This document shows positions 8,315 to 17,628 of a DNA stretch of 64,000 nucleotides, piece after piece. The notes beneath the pieces are model-generated. The model had not been told where the DNA came from and made no database searches. It was given only the letters and a program-made list of their open reading frames with translations. The position numbers were made by a program, and so were the translations under genes. This stretch comes from Candidatus Spongiihabitans thiooxidans (lineage in GTDB: Bacteria > Pseudomonadota > Gammaproteobacteria > Arenicellales > Poriferihabitantaceae), in assembly GCA_001543005.1 (NCBI GenBank), contig LFLB01000007.1, forward strand, positions 242,514 to 306,513, read 5' to 3'. Position 1 is the first letter of the stretch; each line of letters starts with the position of its first letter.

Positions 8315-9151
8315 TTAGTTAAGTGACATCGATAAAGGGCAATGATCAGAGCCCATTTGATCATGTAAATATTCGACATTTTTTATGCGCTTCAGATGCG
8401 CCTTGTCCATCAGAAAATAATCGATGCGCCAGCCGACATTGCGTTCCCGGCCCTTGCTAATCATATGCCACCACGAATAAACGTCGGTAACGCCGGGGTT
8501 GCATTCGCGCCATACATCAACCCAACGATCCGCAACCAGCCGATCCATCCAGGCTCTTTCCAGGGGATGAAATCCAATTTTTCCGTCGTTCTCTTTGGGT
8601 CGTGCAATATCAATTTCGGTGTGAGCCACATTCATATCGCCGCCAACCAGAACGATGCTGCCTTGTGCGCGCAATACGTTCATATAGTCGTGAACCCGAT
8701 CATAAAATTCGAGTTTTTCGGCCCAAGCCTGCTCGCTTTTACCGCCATTGGGGAAGTAAATGGACAACAAATCCCATTGTTGTTCTCCCTGGCGTTCTCC
8801 TTCTCCACGTTTTCCGTCATGTTGTTCAAGCGTAAAGCTCAAGTGAGAAAGCCGGCCTTCATCCGCATTGGGCGCATTCGGAATTTCGGTCTTGAACCTG
8901 GCATTATCGAGTTTTTTAAATACCGAATCTTTGACCCAAAGCGCGCTGCCCGCATAACCCTTTTTCTCGGCGCTACTGTAGTGCTGTCGGTAATCATCAT
9001 TTTCAGTTAAAAATGCGCTGAACTGTTCGGCGTGTCCCTTGATTTCCTGGAGCATCAGGACATCCGGTTTTTGCTCGGCAACCAAATTTTGAATCTCGCC
9101 TTTTCGCTCTACCGCGCGAATGCCATTCACATTCCAGGTAATAATTTTCAT
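8315..9151 (-). CDS. xthA: Exodeoxyribonuclease III
   Basis: Removes nucleotides from 3' ends and incises abasic sites in base-excision repair. The 278-residue protein carries the endonuclease/exonuclease/phosphatase fold motifs: MKIITWNVNGIRA, the metal-binding LMLQEIKG, GGDMNVAHTEID, and the C-terminal GSDHCPLS catalytic Asp-His. An internal insert (about residues 110-125, GKRGEGERQGEQQWD) is slightly long for the family but leaves the motifs intact. Its ATG is about 48 bases downstream of the TnpB remnant, so the element landed or decayed directly upstream of its promoter region. Confidence 0.95.
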   Translation of the reverse strand: MKIITWNVNGIRAVERKGEIQNLVAEQKPDVLMLQEIKGHAEQFSAFLTENDDYRQHYSSAEKKGYAGSALWVKDSVFKKLDNARFKTEIPNAPNADEGRLSHLSFTLEQHDGKRGEGERQGEQQWDLLSIYFPNGGKSEQAWAEKLEFYDRVHDYMNVLRAQGSIVLVGGDMNVAHTEIDIARPKENDGKIGFHPLERAWMDRLVADRWVDVWRECNPGVTDVYSWWHMISKGRERNVGWRIDYFLMDKAHLKRIKNVEYLHDQMGSDHCPLSMSLN

Positions 9152-9199
9152 GGGTGCATTTTACTTAAATAAACATACTGTTACGATGGCACAAGGGGA

Positions 9200-9365
9200 T
9201 TACCGCACCCCTGTTGTTCCGTATCCTGCGCCATCAACGGGATACCCCGCCCGTCCAATTTGGGACAACCCCAATGACAGGATATTTCGCGCGGCATTAT
9301 GGTCACGGTTTAATACCAGACTCCAAGCCGAACAATTCCAAGCCGAACAATAATGAATTGTTATG
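9200..9365 (-). pseudogene. Remnant of a TnpB (IS200/IS605-type) C-terminus
   Basis: Reading the minus strand toward a TAA at 9202-9200 gives SLVLNRDHNAARNILSLG, then GLSQIGRAGYPVDG. This is the end of TnpB: the last zinc-ribbon half and the RuvC motif usually written DRDxNAAxNIL. Just upstream the zinc-knuckle segment reads YCSAWNCSAW, scrambled by a perfect 15-bp tandem duplication (9322-9351). No start codon, no N-terminal RuvC motifs and no TnpA remain. The rest of the 390-base spacer (9152-9541) holds nothing else I recognise apart from a small ACTGCC/GGCAGT hairpin near 9490. Confidence 0.8.
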
Positions 9366-9541
9366 TGACTTTTCAACGAGGAACACCCTCTTGAATTTTA
9401 TCCAACAAATCCAGACTAATAGATGGTTTTTTGTGAGTTTTGGTTTTCGCAGGGTTAGTGTTTTTATTTGTGCCTGAACCAAAGAAAAACACTGCCTGCG
9501 GCAGTCAAAGGGAAAAGCATAAAAGCACCCGGCACCAAGGG

Positions 9542-10583
9542 TTACTTGTCCTGGACGAGACGAAAACCGTAAGAGTTGCTGCGACGAGATGCAGCATACC
9601 CGAACCGGAAAGCAGAACGCAACCCGTCTGGAGCGGCGCCCCACGAGCCGCCACGCAACACACGCCTGGCACAACTGGCAGCGTATTCATTTTTCCAGGC
9701 ACTGCCATTGGTTGGGGCATTATCGTAATCGCCATGCCAACAATCTTGTGTCCATTCCCAAACATTACCAACCATATCATAAAGCCCCCAGGCATTTGCG
9801 GCAAAACCAGCCGCTGGGGAGGTCTTTTTCCAACGGTTGCCATAATTTGCATTGCCATGGCTAATAGTATTACCCCAACTATATTTAGTAGCGCTACCTG
9901 CCCTGGTGGCGTATTCCCATTCCGCCTCACTAGGCAAGCGGTAGCGTTTGCCGGTTTGTTGATTTAACCTGGCAATGAATCCTTGAATATCATCCCAACT
10001 AACTCGCTCAACAGGGTGGTTATCACTTTTAAAGTTGCTTGGGTTATTGCCTCATTACTGACTGCCATTGGGCTTGGGTGACTTCGGTTTTACTCATATA
10101 AAAAGGCGCTGAGATGGTAACGGTGTGCACCGGTGTTTCACTACCACGATCATCACCTTGAATATCGCCCATCCTGAAACTACCAGCCGGGATGGTTACA
10201 AACGGTTTTAGTTTTAGTTGTTCGATTTGCGATTCTGTCTGGGTATATAGATTTAATGCTTCAAAATAATTAGCACTATTTTTACCAGTAGTTGTTAAAT
10301 AATGTTCAATAGCAGCAAAGGCTTCGTCTACTTTTGTGGCGCTTTTTAACAAAACTTTGGCGTATTTAAAATAAAACTCAATCGGCAATTCCAGATTGTG
10401 CTGCTCTTTGAGTGCCATAATCTTGTCCATGGCTTTAACGGCTTTGTCATAGTCTTCATCTTTAAGGGCTTTTTCCGCTTGCACCAAATACCTGTCTACC
10501 TGCATATCAGGTGGCAGGGCGGCGACAGATACAAAAGATAAACCAAGTATGATAATAAGTAAGTTTAGTTTTACGGTTTTCAT
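9542..10583 (-). pseudogene. Formylglycine-generating-enzyme-like (SUMF1) exported protein, broken by a frameshift
   Basis: Two frames make one protein of about 346 residues. The first (10583-10044) has a signal peptide (LLIIILGLSFVSVAALP), a helical TPR-like region, then the start of a SUMF1 domain (FVTIPAGSFRMGD, MSKTEVTQAQW). The second (from about 10051 to 9542) continues it with NNPSNFKSDNHPVERVSWDD, RLPSEAEWEYATRAG, GLYDMVGNVWEWTQD and a terminal RGGSW and GFRLVQDK. Frame is lost by one extra base at about 10052, between ATG and GGC. SUMF1 relatives either make formylglycine in sulfatases or are non-catalytic surface modules; no sulfatase is nearby. It may be a genuine pseudogene or a consensus error. 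Confidence 0.85.
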
Positions 10584-10733
10584 GGTTTTTCCTGTATTCT
10601 CGCTGATTGTTTAATTTTCATTATAAGCCACTTAACATTCAAATTCCGTTAACTAGAGCCCTTTGCCCGATTCAACCAAATTATACCAATCCAGTAAAAT
10701 AACACCCCTCTAAAACAACCACAAAAACCAGAA

Positions 10734-12206
10734 ATGTCCTGGAAATCTACTCAACAACAGCATGGATCAGGCAAGGATAGCCTGGTTTTTGATTCCGTCA
10801 TTGAAGCGATTGGCAACACGCCAATAGTACGCCTCAATAAAATTGCCGAGGGCGTTAATGCAAATTTATTCGCCAAGTTAGAGTTTACCAATCCAGGTGG
10901 CTCTATAAAGGATCGCATCGGCTGGTGGATGATTGAAGACGCTGAGAAGCGCGGGGCTTTAAAACCTGGCGCAACCATTATTGAAGGCACCAGCGGCAAT
11001 ACTGGCGTAGGGCTGGCCATTGCTGCGGCAATTAAAGGGTACAAATGCGTGTTTATCTTGCCGGACAAGATGTCGGAGGAAAAAATCAAGAATCTTCGGG
11101 CCTTTGGCGCCAGAGTCATCGTTACGCCGACTGCCGTTGAACCCGATGATCCACGCAGTTATTACTCGGTGTCACGCCGAATGGCTGAGGAAATACCGAA
11201 CTCGTTGTATATCGATCAATACAATAACCTTTCCAACCGCGAATACCACTATTTAAATACCGGGCCGGAAATACTCAGGCAGATGCCGGATATTGATGTA
11301 TTTATATGCGGGATTGGTACCGGGGGGACGGTTACCGGGATTGGAAAATTTCTCAAGGAAAACAAGCCAGCCGTGGAAATTGTTGCGGTCGATCCAATCG
11401 GGTCGATTGTTTACGATACGTTTAAATTTGGCGCACCAAAAACCCCGGCGGAGGGTTACTTAATCGAGGGTATCGGTGAGGATTTTATCCCGGGCAACTA
11501 CGATTTTGACCAGATTGATGACATGATTCAGGTTGAGGACAAAGAGTCGTTCTTAATGACCAGAGCATTGTTAAGAAGCGAAGGCATTTACGCCGGCGTG
11601 TCTTCAGGCTGCGCTCTGGTCGGGGCTAAAAAATGGATCGCCCAACAAAATGCCCAACAAAATAATGAGCAAGGTGATCGCCTGGCCGGTAAAAATGTAT
11701 TAATCATTTTTCCGGATAGCGGGAATCGGTATATGTCCAAGGTGTACGACGACGACTGGATGCGTGAAGTTGGTTTTCTGGAATCTAAAATGGGCACTGT
11801 TGCCGATATGATGGAACAATTGGGCGCGCGACAGGCTGCTATCGGGCAGGCTATTATCACGGCCCACCAGGCTGACAAGATATCTGCGGTCATCGCCCGG
11901 CTGAGTGAAGCCGGGGTAAGTCAAATGCCGGTGCTCAATGAAAATGGGTGGATCAAAGGCATCATTCGCGAAAATGTCATCTTGAAAGCGATTTTTAACC
12001 AGCAGGCCAGCGTCGACGACAGCATCGATAATCTGGTGGATACGTCGGTTGAATTCGTTGCGCCAAACGATTCAATTGACCACGTTTCCAGATTGGTGAC
12101 CGAAGGCAAGGTGCCGCTGATTACCAATCCGGATGACGGCGATAGCTTGCTCGGAATAATCACCGATATTGATCTGCTCAATTACCTTGGTTCAAAAAAC
12201 AAATAA
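10734..12206 (+). CDS. Cystathionine beta-synthase with CBS-domain pair
   Basis: A PLP enzyme of 490 residues condensing serine with homocysteine, or acting as a cysteine synthase relative. The PLP lysine is Lys59 in NPGGSIKDRIG. The phosphate loop EGTSGNTGVG and the GIGTGGTVTGIG loop follow. After residue 350 two CBS domains are visible, one around QADKISAVIARLSEAGVSQM and one around DSIDHVSRLVTEGKVPLI, usually adenosyl-ligand sensors. A small imperfect insert AQQNAQQNNEQ near residue 305 comes from a perfect 12-bp tandem duplication (11640-11663). No cystathionine lyase gene is adjacent, so the metabolic direction is open. Confidence 0.93.
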   Translation: MSWKSTQQQHGSGKDSLVFDSVIEAIGNTPIVRLNKIAEGVNANLFAKLEFTNPGGSIKDRIGWWMIEDAEKRGALKPGATIIEGTSGNTGVGLAIAAAIKGYKCVFILPDKMSEEKIKNLRAFGARVIVTPTAVEPDDPRSYYSVSRRMAEEIPNSLYIDQYNNLSNREYHYLNTGPEILRQMPDIDVFICGIGTGGTVTGIGKFLKENKPAVEIVAVDPIGSIVYDTFKFGAPKTPAEGYLIEGIGEDFIPGNYDFDQIDDMIQVEDKESFLMTRALLRSEGIYAGVSSGCALVGAKKWIAQQNAQQNNEQGDRLAGKNVLIIFPDSGNRYMSKVYDDDWMREVGFLESKMGTVADMMEQLGARQAAIGQAIITAHQADKISAVIARLSEAGVSQMPVLNENGWIKGIIRENVILKAIFNQQASVDDSIDNLVDTSVEFVAPNDSIDHVSRLVTEGKVPLITNPDDGDSLLGIITDIDLLNYLGSKNK

Positions 12207-12296
12207 TCAACCGCTAAAAATCCAGCAAGCCCTGAACGCCGCTGGTCATGCCGTAGCCGCAGAAAGTAGCGCACACAGGAAAAATGCCGGGGCAAT

Positions 12297-14072
12297 ATGT
12301 CTCCAAGACTCTTAATCGCAACCGATAAAAAAGGCGACTGGCGAGCCGCCAGGCGATTGTTGCCATACCTTTGGAAGTATCGGTACAGGATTGGCGTCGC
12401 CCTGATATTTTTGGTGCTCGCCAGAGTTGCCAATGTGTCGGTCCCCCTTGTGCTCAAAAACATTGTCGATCATTTTGCCGAGGGTGGCAATCTGGTTGTG
12501 GTGGTGCCTATGGCATTGCTGATCGCTTATGCGGTCTTGCGGTTTAGCACAATCCTGTTCAACGAGATGCGTAATGTGGTGTTTTCCAGAGCCGGTGTGG
12601 CGATCATTCACCATATTTCCATGGTCGTATTCGAGCATCTGCACAACCTTTCTTTAGGCTTTCATCTGGATCGTAAAACCGGCGGATTGTCTCGCGACCT
12701 GGAACGCGGCAATATGGCGGTCACCAATTTTCTAAGAATTATCGTCTTTAACATTGTCCCGGTTGCCATCGAAATTGTAATGGTGTTGTATATTCTTTGG
12801 TTGCAATTGGATATCCGCTTCGTACTTATTACGATACTCATGATTGCTGTTTATTGCGTATTCACTTTCATGATAACCCGATGGCGAACTCGATTTCGGG
12901 TGCAAATGAACGAATCGGATTCTGCGGCCAATACTCGGGTGCTGGACTCGTTGTTGAATTATGAAACAGTCAAGGTTTTCGGCAATGAGCGGCTGGAGAT
13001 GGAACGCTATGGCAATTCCCTTAAAGGCTGGGTTAGCGCATCGCTGAAGAATAATTTGTCGCTTTCCTACCTGAATGCGGGGCAAGGTTTTATCATTGCC
13101 GTCGGGTTGGCTGTGCTGATGATTCTGGCCGCCAATGGCGTGGTTGATGAAACGCTGACCATAGGTGATTTTGTCATGATCAACGCATTTTTAATCCAAC
13201 TGTATATTCCCCTGAACTTTCTCGGCTCGGTATATCGAGACTTGAATCACTCGCTGGTGGACATGGAAAAAATGTTTGATCTGATGGATGAGCGGCCGAA
13301 AATTGTTGAGCGCAATAATGCGTCAGTGTTGAAATTTAAAAAAGGAAAAATCAGATTTGAAAATATAAATTTCGCTTATCAGGCTGACCGCCCGATCCTG
13401 AAAAATATCAGTTTTGAGGTCGTCGGCGGCGGAATGCTTGCTCTGGTTGGGCCATCCGGTTCGGGAAAGTCAACGCTGGCGCGGTTATTGCTTCGATTTT
13501 ACGATCCGGATTCCGGCGCCATTTATATCGACGAGCAGGATATCAAATCGCTCACGCTGGCAAGCCTTCGCCAGGTAATGGGGGTTGTTCCCCAGGACAC
13601 TGTTTTGTTCAATGAAACCGTCGGCTACAACATTGCCTATGGCCAACCGGGTGTCAGTGAGCAGGAAATCGTCGAAGCTGCAAAGATTGCTCAAATTCAC
13701 GATTTCATAAGTCAGCACCCACAAGGATACGATATTCTGGTTGGCGAACGCGGATTGAAATTATCGGGCGGCGAAAAACAACGGGTAGCCATCGCCCGAG
13801 TTGCGGTAAAAGGCGCGCGAATTCTGATATTCGATGAAGCCACTTCTTCTCTGGACAGCCGTTCGGAAAAAGCGATACAACAGGCATTGGAAAATGTCTC
13901 CTTCAACAATACCACCTTGGTAATCGCCCATCGATTATCCACGGTGATCAACGCCGATGAAATAATTGTTTTGGATAAAGGGAAAATCGTGGAACGCGGC
14001 ACCCACCAGTCGCTGGTTGCGGGTGGCCGGTTGTATTCCCAGATGTGGACGTTGCAACAACAGCATGAGTAG
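12297..14072 (+). CDS. Atm1/HMT-type ABC exporter (permease-ATPase fusion)
   Basis: A 591-residue half-transporter: six membrane helices up to about residue 310, then a nucleotide-binding domain. Seen: Walker A GPSGSGKSTLARLL, Q-loop VVPQDTVLFNETV, signature LSGGEKQRVAIAR, Walker B ILIFDEATSSLD and the switch His in VIAHRLSTV. The N-terminal ARVANVSVPLVLKNIVDHF and the LNYETVKVFGNE segment are characteristic of the Atm1 family, which exports glutathione-linked sulfur or metal conjugates. It lies 90 bases after the cystathionine beta-synthase gene on the same strand, a sulfur-metabolism context that fits. Confidence 0.92.
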   Translation: MSPRLLIATDKKGDWRAARRLLPYLWKYRYRIGVALIFLVLARVANVSVPLVLKNIVDHFAEGGNLVVVVPMALLIAYAVLRFSTILFNEMRNVVFSRAGVAIIHHISMVVFEHLHNLSLGFHLDRKTGGLSRDLERGNMAVTNFLRIIVFNIVPVAIEIVMVLYILWLQLDIRFVLITILMIAVYCVFTFMITRWRTRFRVQMNESDSAANTRVLDSLLNYETVKVFGNERLEMERYGNSLKGWVSASLKNNLSLSYLNAGQGFIIAVGLAVLMILAANGVVDETLTIGDFVMINAFLIQLYIPLNFLGSVYRDLNHSLVDMEKMFDLMDERPKIVERNNASVLKFKKGKIRFENINFAYQADRPILKNISFEVVGGGMLALVGPSGSGKSTLARLLLRFYDPDSGAIYIDEQDIKSLTLASLRQVMGVVPQDTVLFNETVGYNIAYGQPGVSEQEIVEAAKIAQIHDFISQHPQGYDILVGERGLKLSGGEKQRVAIARVAVKGARILIFDEATSSLDSRSEKAIQQALENVSFNNTTLVIAHRLSTVINADEIIVLDKGKIVERGTHQSLVAGGRLYSQMWTLQQQHE

Positions 14073-14379
14073 ATAGCGCGAATCAGTGCCGGAATCTTCG
14101 CCATATCATCAAACCGGATTTGAAAACCTGTTGCCCGTCGCACTACAATCAATTCCGGCTACTGGAATGATCAGAAAAAACAACACCAGCCATGCCGTTG
14201 CGGTTATTTGGACAATACTAAAGGCACGGCCGAGACCAGGCGTGCCTTGTCTTTGTTGCCGATAGATCAAGCAAACCCTTGCGGCGTCAGCCGCACCATC
14301 TTAAAATCCACCGAGTGGTAGAAATGGGCGGTAGCTATGAAGCCGCGATAACACTGAAACAAGAACAGGAAATTAAGCA
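14073..14379. other. Non-coding spacer of 307 bases
   Basis: Between the ABC exporter and the quinone reductase. I see no supported gene, RNA or strong terminator; an open minus frame at the left is an extension of the antisense frame of the exporter gene. Confidence 0.5.
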
Positions 14380-15372
14380 ATGCATATGCAAGCAGTATGG
14401 TATGAACAACAAGGCGCCGCCACCGATGTATTGAAATTCGGTGAGCGCGAGCGGCCCGCGGTTGGCGACGGCGATGTTTTGGTGCGCCTGCATTCGTCGG
14501 CGGTCAATCCTTCCGACATTAAAAAGCGTTCTGGCGGCCAAGCCGTGGAGTTCCCGGCCGGCTTCATCATCCCGCATAGCGACGGTGCCGGCGTGATTGA
14601 AGCAGTCGGCGACGGCGTCTCGGAAAACCGCATCGGCCAGCGCGTGTGGATTTACCAAGCGCAGTTTGAACGGCATATGGGTAGCGCGGCCGAGTATGTC
14701 GCGGTGCCATCCCTGACCGCGCCGGCCTTGCCGGACAACACCGGGTTTGATATTGGCGCATGCCTGGGCATCCCGCTAATGACCGCCCACCGAGCGGTAT
14801 TCATTCAGGGCGATGTTTGCGGGCTGAACATATTGGTCACCGGCGCTTCGGGGCGAGTAGGCTACTATGCCGCACAACTGGCCAAGGTTGCTGGCGCCCA
14901 CGTCATCGCCACCGCAGGCAGTGATGCACGCTGCCAGGTGGCACGGCAAACCGGCGCCGATGAAGTATTGAACTATCGCTCGGATGATTTGGTCAGTGCC
15001 ATCGCCGAGTTCACGGACGGCCAGGGGGTCGATCGAATTGTCGAAGTAGAGTTCGGCGTTAACGCTGAAACCAGCGCAGCGGTGCTGAAAAATGGCGGGA
15101 TAATTTCGACCTACTCATCGTCTCTGGCACCGCAACCCACAATTCCTTTTTATCCGATGATGTTCAAGAATATTTCGGTTAACCTGGTTTTGGTTTACAG
15201 CATGCCGGAAACCGCAAAACAGCAGGCGATACTGGATATCAATCGCGCCCTTGCCAAGGATCAATTGCGCCATAGAATTGCACAATCCTGGTCGCTGAAA
15301 GAAACCGTTAAAGCCCATGAGTCTATCGAACAGGGTGGTAAGGATGGTTGCGTAGTTATTGATATACCATAA
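14380..15372 (+). CDS. NADPH:quinone reductase (zeta-crystallin-type MDR)
   Basis: A 330-residue medium-chain dehydrogenase/reductase without the structural zinc cysteines, as in quinone oxidoreductases. The N-terminal GroES-like domain includes VLVRLHSSAVNPSDIKKRSG and PHSDGAGVIEAVGDGV. The Rossmann fold follows with LVTGASGRVGYYAAQLAK, a variant of the usual AAxGGVG loop. It reduces quinones or activated alkenes with NADPH. It starts at MHMQAVWYEQQG with a second Met two residues later. Monocistronic as far as can be seen, with the convergent PhyH gene 78 bases downstream. Confidence 0.92.
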   Translation: MHMQAVWYEQQGAATDVLKFGERERPAVGDGDVLVRLHSSAVNPSDIKKRSGGQAVEFPAGFIIPHSDGAGVIEAVGDGVSENRIGQRVWIYQAQFERHMGSAAEYVAVPSLTAPALPDNTGFDIGACLGIPLMTAHRAVFIQGDVCGLNILVTGASGRVGYYAAQLAKVAGAHVIATAGSDARCQVARQTGADEVLNYRSDDLVSAIAEFTDGQGVDRIVEVEFGVNAETSAAVLKNGGIISTYSSSLAPQPTIPFYPMMFKNISVNLVLVYSMPETAKQQAILDINRALAKDQLRHRIAQSWSLKETVKAHESIEQGGKDGCVVIDIP

Positions 15373-15450
15373 CGATATACAATAAAATGGGCCGAGCAAA
15401 AGGGCATACTGCCGATAAAATCAGGATTTGCAAAATTGCACCGGGCTACA

Positions 15451-16206
15451 TCAGCACCTGATATCGGGGTAGCGGGCTGATCGAGTGCCGACCAAGGGCT
15501 GGTTGTTACAATCGTGATAGGTGAAGACCACCGAAGTTTTTACCTGCGTGGTATTATTTCTTCCTGCCGCGTGGAAGGTGTCACTGTGAAAAAACAACAC
15601 GTCACCCTGGGATAATTCAGCCGCCACGGCACTATCAATCAGCGTCTGGTTTTCAGGCAAGTCCTGCCTTAAAAAAAATGCCGCATCGAATCGACCACGG
15701 TCAAGCGCCTGCAAATGCGATCCGGGAATCAGTTTCAGGCCACCGTTATCGGCATATTCTGTGCCAAGAGCCAACCACACGCTGATCAGGTCCGGCCGGT
15801 CAAACAACCAAAAACGTATATCCTGATGCCACAGAGTTGCACTGCTAAACCCGGGGTGTTTCGTCATTATACAATTGTGATGATTTTGAGAGACCGCTAT
15901 ATCTTTTGTAAATAACAGTTGTTTTACCCGGCTTGTGATCGCCTTTGTTGTTGCCCACTTTCTAAAAACCGAGCCGCGGGTATAGGCGTGCAACAAACGC
16001 CGTGGTGTATCCCCACCCGGCGAGAGTCGATCAGAAGGCGCGCCCGGATATTGCACATCGGTTTCGAATTCAACCGGGGCGAGGGGTGGATGGATAGAAC
16101 GCCGGACCACCTTCAGCATCGCCTGACAAACGCCTGATGATGCGAGTTTACGGTCGATGACAAAACCCTGACTGCTGAATTGATCGCATTGCTTTTGACT
16201 AAACAT
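15451..16206 (-). CDS. Phytanoyl-CoA dioxygenase (PhyH) family oxygenase
   Basis: A 251-residue Fe(II)/2-oxoglutarate oxygenase. The iron triad is visible as HQDIRFWLFD (His-x-Asp) and the distal His in FHSDTFHAAGRNNT, with LKLIPGSHL typical of the family and an arginine/lysine further on for 2-oxoglutarate. PhyH enzymes hydroxylate phytanoyl-CoA, ectoine and many secondary metabolites, so the substrate stays open. It starts at MFSQKQCDQF and diverges from trhO across a 247-base spacer that must contain both promoters; nothing else stands out there except a 9-bp tandem repeat (16425-16442). Confidence 0.9.
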   Translation of the reverse strand: MFSQKQCDQFSSQGFVIDRKLASSGVCQAMLKVVRRSIHPPLAPVEFETDVQYPGAPSDRLSPGGDTPRRLLHAYTRGSVFRKWATTKAITSRVKQLLFTKDIAVSQNHHNCIMTKHPGFSSATLWHQDIRFWLFDRPDLISVWLALGTEYADNGGLKLIPGSHLQALDRGRFDAAFFLRQDLPENQTLIDSAVAAELSQGDVLFFHSDTFHAAGRNNTTQVKTSVVFTYHDCNNQPLVGTRSARYPDIRC

Positions 16207-16453
16207 GCTTTTATATTAAATATTGTCGAAAACTAATCTTGCCCCATAAAACGACCTGTCTGGTGCGGTATCCTAACCCCTGATTTATCACTAGGGCAAC
16301 CCCGCCAAAGGTAAATTATCCTAAACAATAAACAGCGCTTTTCCATCGAATGTTGCATCGGCGTTAAATGTTTGTTAATTAAATCAAAAATAGCCATGTA
16401 TAATCCACCTTTTTCTACTCAGTTCATCTTGGCCATCTTGGCCATCAAGCAAG

Positions 16454-17416
16454 ATGCCGTTCCAGATCGCAATGCAAACCAATCGACCAAAATTTGTCGC
16501 CCAGAAATTTATTGTGTGCGCGCTGTATAAATTTACCGCGCTGGATAATTTCGCCTCCTTGCGAATCCCGGTTCAAACCAAACTGCAAGAATATAAAATT
16601 CGCGGCACCATCCTGTTGGCCAAAGAAGGCATCAACGGCACTATCGCTGGAACACGACCCAATATTGAAAAGTTTTTAAGCTGGCTCAATCAGCAACCGG
16701 CAATGCGTGAACTCGAAGTCAAGCACTCTGTTGCCGAGCAGCTACCATTTAAACGCGCTCGGGTTAAACTGAAAAAGGAAATCGTAACCATGGGAGTGGC
16801 TGATATTGATCCTCGCGAATCAGTCGGCACCTACGTAGAACCGAAAGATTGGAATAATATATTGGATGATGCCGATGTGCTGGTCGTGGATACGCGCAAT
16901 GAGTACGAAATAAAAGTCGGGCGATTTGCTCAGGCCACAAATCCACAGACCACTAATTTCCGCGAATTTCCAGCGTTTGCAACGCACCATTTGAATCCTG
17001 CGAAGCACAAAAAAATCGCCATGTATTGTACCGGTGGGATTCGTTGCGAAAAATCTACGGCGTTTCTAAAGCAACAGGGTTTCGATCAGGTGTACCACTT
17101 GAAAGGGGGTATATTGAAATATTTAGAGCAGATTCCGCAGAGCGAATCAAAATGGCAGGGGGAGTGTTTTGTTTTCGATGAGCGGGTAACCGTGGATCAC
17201 CAGTTACGCAAGGGCAGTTATGATCAGTGCCATGCCTGCCGTCTGCCGATTACCGATCAGGATAAACAAAGCGAAAAATATCAAGCCGGCGTGAGTTGCC
17301 CGGCCTGCTTCGAGCGAAGCACAAAGGCAGACAAAGCGCGTTATGCCGAACGGGAAAAACAGGTAAAGTTAGCGCAAGCTCGCGGACAGAATCACATCGG
17401 CCCCCAAAAAATCTAA
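16454..17416 (+). CDS. trhO: tRNA uridine(34) hydroxylase, rhodanese-domain
   Basis: Hydroxylates C5 of wobble uridine in tRNA using molecular oxygen, feeding 5-methoxy/carboxymethoxy-uridine synthesis in known homologues (YceA). The 320-residue protein shows the N-terminal acylphosphatase-like domain with [14 protein letters not shown], the rhodanese domain with the active Cys in [16 protein letters not shown], and a C-terminal Cys-rich tail (CHACRLPI and SCPACF). Start at [12 protein letters not shown]; a second Met at residue 7 is an alternative. The 212 bases after it hold no convincing gene. Confidence 0.95.
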   Translation: MPFQIAMQTNRPKFVAQKFIVCALYKFTALDNFASLRIPVQTKLQEYKIRGTILLAKEGINGTIAGTRPNIEKFLSWLNQQPAMRELEVKHSVAEQLPFKRARVKLKKEIVTMGVADIDPRESVGTYVEPKDWNNILDDADVLVVDTRNEYEIKVGRFAQATNPQTTNFREFPAFATHHLNPAKHKKIAMYCTGGIRCEKSTAFLKQQGFDQVYHLKGGILKYLEQIPQSESKWQGECFVFDERVTVDHQLRKGSYDQCHACRLPITDQDKQSEKYQAGVSCPACFERSTKADKARYAEREKQVKLAQARGQNHIGPQKI

Positions 17417-17628
17417 TTTCCTTTTCCCAGGTTTGTTGCAACGGCTGTTTTAGTATCATTGCGACCCAAGCAAAACGCGACACCAGGCAAAACCGCCACC
17501 TGCAATTTTTCATACTCAATACCAAACAATTGACAGGCCGTGAGTCCGATAACAACAAAATCAGGCTGCTTGGTGCCATAATAAACCCATCATAAACAGT
17601 GGGTTTTGAAAATTAGTGTTACAGAATA

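Noticed and set aside
9440..9967. Plus-strand frame of 175 codons
   Set aside because: Opposite the SUMF1-like gene and low in protein-like features.
17413..17586. Open minus-strand frame of about 57 codons with protein-like sequence, convergent with trhO
   Set aside because: Opens after a stop without a start codon, and I recognise no family.
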